Assembly: GCA_015485495.1 (NCBI GenBank)
Contig: WFTL01000008.1
Location: 1-35,179 of the forward strand
Length of the DNA stretch: 35,179 bases
Source of the DNA: Planctomycetaceae bacterium
GTDB taxonomy: Bacteria; Planctomycetota; Planctomycetia; Planctomycetales; Planctomycetaceae
Direction of reading: 5' to 3'
Part shown: one piece after another, positions 33,531 to 35,179 of the stretch
How the letters are laid out: each line of letters starts with the position of its first letter
Numbering within the stretch: position 1 is the stretch's first letter
Program-made: the position numbers and the translations under genes
Notes under the pieces: model-generated
The model's database searches: none
What the model saw: only the letters and a program-made list of their open reading frames with translations
Told to the model about the DNA's origin: nothing

Positions 33531-34277
33531 ATGTGTGGCCGCTTCACGTTCCGGACTCCCGCCCGTCAGTTCATCCGGTTCTTTCCCGGCATGGTGCTTC
33601 CCGACCTGCGCCCGCGATACAACATCGCTCCGGGACAACTGGTGGCCGTGCTGCACTGCGGCGAACGTTTTTCGGTTCCCGTGCGGGCGGACACGTTTCG
33701 CTGGGGACTGGTTCCGGCGGCCGACAGCCGGTCAGACATCCGTCGGCCGCTGATCAATGCACGTTCAGAAACGGCTGCGGAAAAATGGACATTCCGGCAG
33801 GCGTTTCGTGAACGCCGCTGTGTGGTGCCGGCGGACGGATTCTTCGAATGGGAAAAATCCGGGAACCGACGCCTTCCCTGGTACATCCGATATCCCGATT
33901 CCCGGCCGTTCGTTTTCGCGGCCCTGTGGGAACCGGCTGTCCCGAACATCGGCCGAACAGCGGATTCGACCGCACATCCCACCTGCACGATTCTGACGAC
34001 GGAAGCCAGCGCGGACCTGAAGCGGCTGCATCACCGCATGCCCGTCATTCTGTCACCCGGCCAGGAAACCATCTGGCTCGGTGCTTCCGCATCTGCCGGG
34101 CAACTCCAGCAACTGCTGAAACCTCTGCCTGCAGGCTGCCTCACCTGCCACCGCGTTTCGGAACAGGTGAACAAAGTCGACAACGACACCCCGGTGTGCG
34201 TGGAACCTTTGACCGGCGATGAATCATCGCCCTCGTCCGATCCGCCACAGCGGCAGCAGCCCACGCTGTTCGACTGA
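33531..34277 (+). CDS. SRAP-domain abasic-site protein (YedK/HMCES family)
   Basis: This 248-residue protein crosslinks to abasic sites in single-stranded DNA and shields them. It starts MCGRFTFR, so Met removal exposes catalytic Cys2, which fixes the start at 33531. Other active-site residues are present: RYNIAPGQ at 29-36, Asn76 in INARSET, Glu106 in GFFEWE and His168 in HHRMPVIL. These match the Cys-Asn-Glu-His set of YedK. The C-terminus is a disordered acidic Ser/Pro/Gln-rich tail ending QQPTLFD, which resembles the short hydrophobic peptides that bind the DNA sliding clamp (Q-x-x-L-F type). The clamp-binding idea is inference. The next gene begins about 185 bases later. Confidence 0.93.
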   Translation: MCGRFTFRTPARQFIRFFPGMVLPDLRPRYNIAPGQLVAVLHCGERFSVPVRADTFRWGLVPAADSRSDIRRPLINARSETAAEKWTFRQAFRERRCVVPADGFFEWEKSGNRRLPWYIRYPDSRPFVFAALWEPAVPNIGRTADSTAHPTCTILTTEASADLKRLHHRMPVILSPGQETIWLGASASAGQLQQLLKPLPAGCLTCHRVSEQVNKVDNDTPVCVEPLTGDESSPSSDPPQRQQPTLFD

Positions 34278-34450
34278 CAGTCCGCCGGCCACCGGCCACC
34301 GGACAGGCCCATCGAATCACCCGCCCGCCGAAACCTGCATCGATCGAAAACGGCTCCAGGAACGTCCGACGATGCGTTGCCGCGGGAACATTGCATTTCG
34401 AAAAACGGAATCGTAGTCTGATTCGAATCAGACACGTGACGGCAGCGAAC

Positions 34451-34455
34451 AGGGG
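34451..34455 (+). promoter_or_regulatory. Shine-Dalgarno supporting a GTG start
   Basis: AGGGG lies seven bases before a GTG at 34463. It favours that GTG over the upstream TTG at 34391 as start of the small conserved gene. Confidence 0.5.
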
Positions 34456-34462
34456 ACGCGGT

Positions 34463-34735
34463 GTGGACCGGGAAACGATTCTCAGGAAACTGTCAGCGGG
34501 CGAACTGTCTGTTGAGGAAGCCGACCAGCTTCTGGCCCAGAACGATCAGAAGCGCGGATCGCTGTACTGCCGAGTCAGCCAGAAGGGAGCGATCAGCGTC
34601 TACGGGCTGCAGCGCATGCCGGTGACACTGTACGTGGAACAGTGGGAACGGCTGCTGGATTTCGGAGACGAAATTCGGAAGTTCGCTGAACAGCATGCGG
34701 GAGAGCTGAAACGAAAAAACGCGCCAGGTTCCTGA
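34463..34735 (+). CDS. Small conserved protein with SHOCT-like N-terminus
   Basis: This 90-residue protein begins with RETILRKLSAGELSVEEADQ, a short helical hairpin like the SHOCT-type motif that ends or begins many bacterial regulatory proteins. It is followed by GSLYCRVSQKGAISVYGLQR, a compact beta segment, and PVTLYVEQWERLLDFGDEIR, then a basic helical tail. I recognise the pattern as a type of small conserved hypothetical protein but know no function for it. There is no signal peptide, membrane helix or catalytic motif. The GTG start is chosen because it has a Shine-Dalgarno and begins exactly at the conserved helix; the frame extends to a TTG at 34391. It converges on the last gene across 19 bases. 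Confidence 0.65.
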   Translation: MDRETILRKLSAGELSVEEADQLLAQNDQKRGSLYCRVSQKGAISVYGLQRMPVTLYVEQWERLLDFGDEIRKFAEQHAGELKRKNAPGS

Positions 34736-34754
34736 CACGGGAAATCGCGTCCGG

Positions 34755-35179
34755 TCAGTGGAGTCCGGAATGTCGGCGATACGTGTCCAGCCATTCGTGC
34801 AGCGGTCGGCAGGGCAGTCCGTTCCGCGACATTTCTTCCTGGTATTCCCGGTACCGTTCCTGTTCGGCATCGGAAGGCGGCAGACCGTTCGCAGAGGCGG
34901 CTGACGCACGCGGTCCAGGCCGCGCGAAGGAAAATTCTTCGCCCAGAAGTTCCAGAAGCTGGTCGGCGTTCAGAGACTGCAGGTCGTAGGTTTTTTCCAG
35001 TTGACGGATCCGAGTCGGCAGACGGTGCTTCAGATCGCCGGCGCGCGTCTTTGTTGAAGTCATTCCCTTTCGCACCCGCTGCCGATCCGGATCCCAGTAC
35101 AACCTGTCCAGCACTTCGAAAATGCAGGGGATGCGGGTCAGGTACAGGCGATTGGTGACTTCCGCCGTGACCGTGTCCA
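34755..35179 (-). CDS. Unknown protein, C-terminal part (runs off window)
   Basis: The leftward frame is open from the right edge of the window to a TGA at 34757-34755, about 141 codons. The visible sequence includes DTVTAEVTNRLYLTRIPCIF at the edge, YWDPDRQRVRKGMTSTKTR, then TYDLQSLNADQLLELLGEEF and a proline/alanine-rich linker, ending in REYQEEMSRNGLPCRPLHEW and a basic tail. The in-frame GTG at 35114 is not likely to be the start, because protein-like sequence continues beyond it. I do not recognise a family. No membrane helix or catalytic motif is visible in this part. It may be mostly helical with a disordered linker near the middle. Confidence 0.6.
   Translation of the reverse strand, partial: DTVTAEVTNRLYLTRIPCIFEVLDRLYWDPDRQRVRKGMTSTKTRAGDLKHRLPTRIRQLEKTYDLQSLNADQLLELLGEEFSFARPGPRASAASANGLPPSDAEQERYREYQEEMSRNGLPCRPLHEWLDTYRRHSGLH

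Noticed and set aside
34391-34462. N-terminal extension of the small conserved protein from a TTG
   Set aside because: The extra 24 residues are basic and irregular, and a GTG with a Shine-Dalgarno begins exactly at the conserved helix.

Overview
The window is a GC-rich, densely coded chromosomal segment that most likely comes from a planctomycete. This is inferred from gene content. It carries a Tat-exported DUF1501 / cytochrome c-DUF1549-DUF1553 / DUF1501 block, a secreted Cys-type sulfatase, a secreted SGNH hydrolase, a PQQ-type beta-propeller protein, a secreted PHP-domain protein, and an ExbB plus two ExbD-like cassette with an N-terminal zinc ribbon. No rRNA, tRNA, CRISPR array, insertion sequence or prophage is visible. 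Twenty-eight coding regions are supported; the first and last run off the window edges.

Layout. 1-99 (-): start of a lipoprotein gene. 427-6092 (+): compact five-gene run of SGNH hydrolase, repeat/beta-domain protein, PQQ-like propeller (the first three linked by ATGA overlaps), then FluC/CrcB fluoride channel and MATE transporter. 6353-9672 (-): ExbB-like, ExbD-like and second ExbD-like protein in one operon. 9907-15538 (+): DUF1501, PSD1-type cytochrome protein, second DUF1501. 15634-18541 (-): alpha/beta hydrolase, exported glutathione peroxidase and an exported protein with cupredoxin-type copper ligands. 18904-20052 (+): an isolated FtsW-type SEDS glycosyltransferase. 20134-22795 (-): a lipoprotein with three tandem parvulin domains and a secreted PHP-domain protein. 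23248-24165 (+): thiL. 24208-25719 (-): MOP-family polysaccharide flippase. 25949-32704 (+): hypoxanthine phosphoribosyltransferase, sulfatase, GT39-like membrane glycosyltransferase and a 1121-residue AsmA-like protein. 32742-33305 (-): msrA. 33531-34735 (+): SRAP/YedK protein and a small conserved protein. 34755-35179 (-): C-terminal part of an unknown protein.

How the genes fit together. Much of the content concerns the cell envelope: exported hydrolases and sulfatase, lipid-linked sugar handling (flippase, GT39-like), peptidoglycan synthesis (FtsW), envelope lipid traffic (AsmA-like), protein folding outside the cytoplasm (triple parvulin) and ion-gradient energy coupling (ExbB/ExbD/ExbD). 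A second theme is protection of exported or damaged molecules (exported GPx, MsrA, SRAP). Housekeeping genes (thiL, hpt) are scattered among them. Several convergent or operon-end junctions carry inverted repeats without T-tracts, which are terminator candidates.

The best leads for something undescribed are three. One is the ExbB-ExbD-ExbD cassette, in which only one ExbD-like protein keeps an acidic residue at the proton-carrying position. The second is the triple-parvulin lipoprotein, with near-identical DNA at the core of each repeat. The third is the cytochrome protein flanked by two dissimilar DUF1501 partners.
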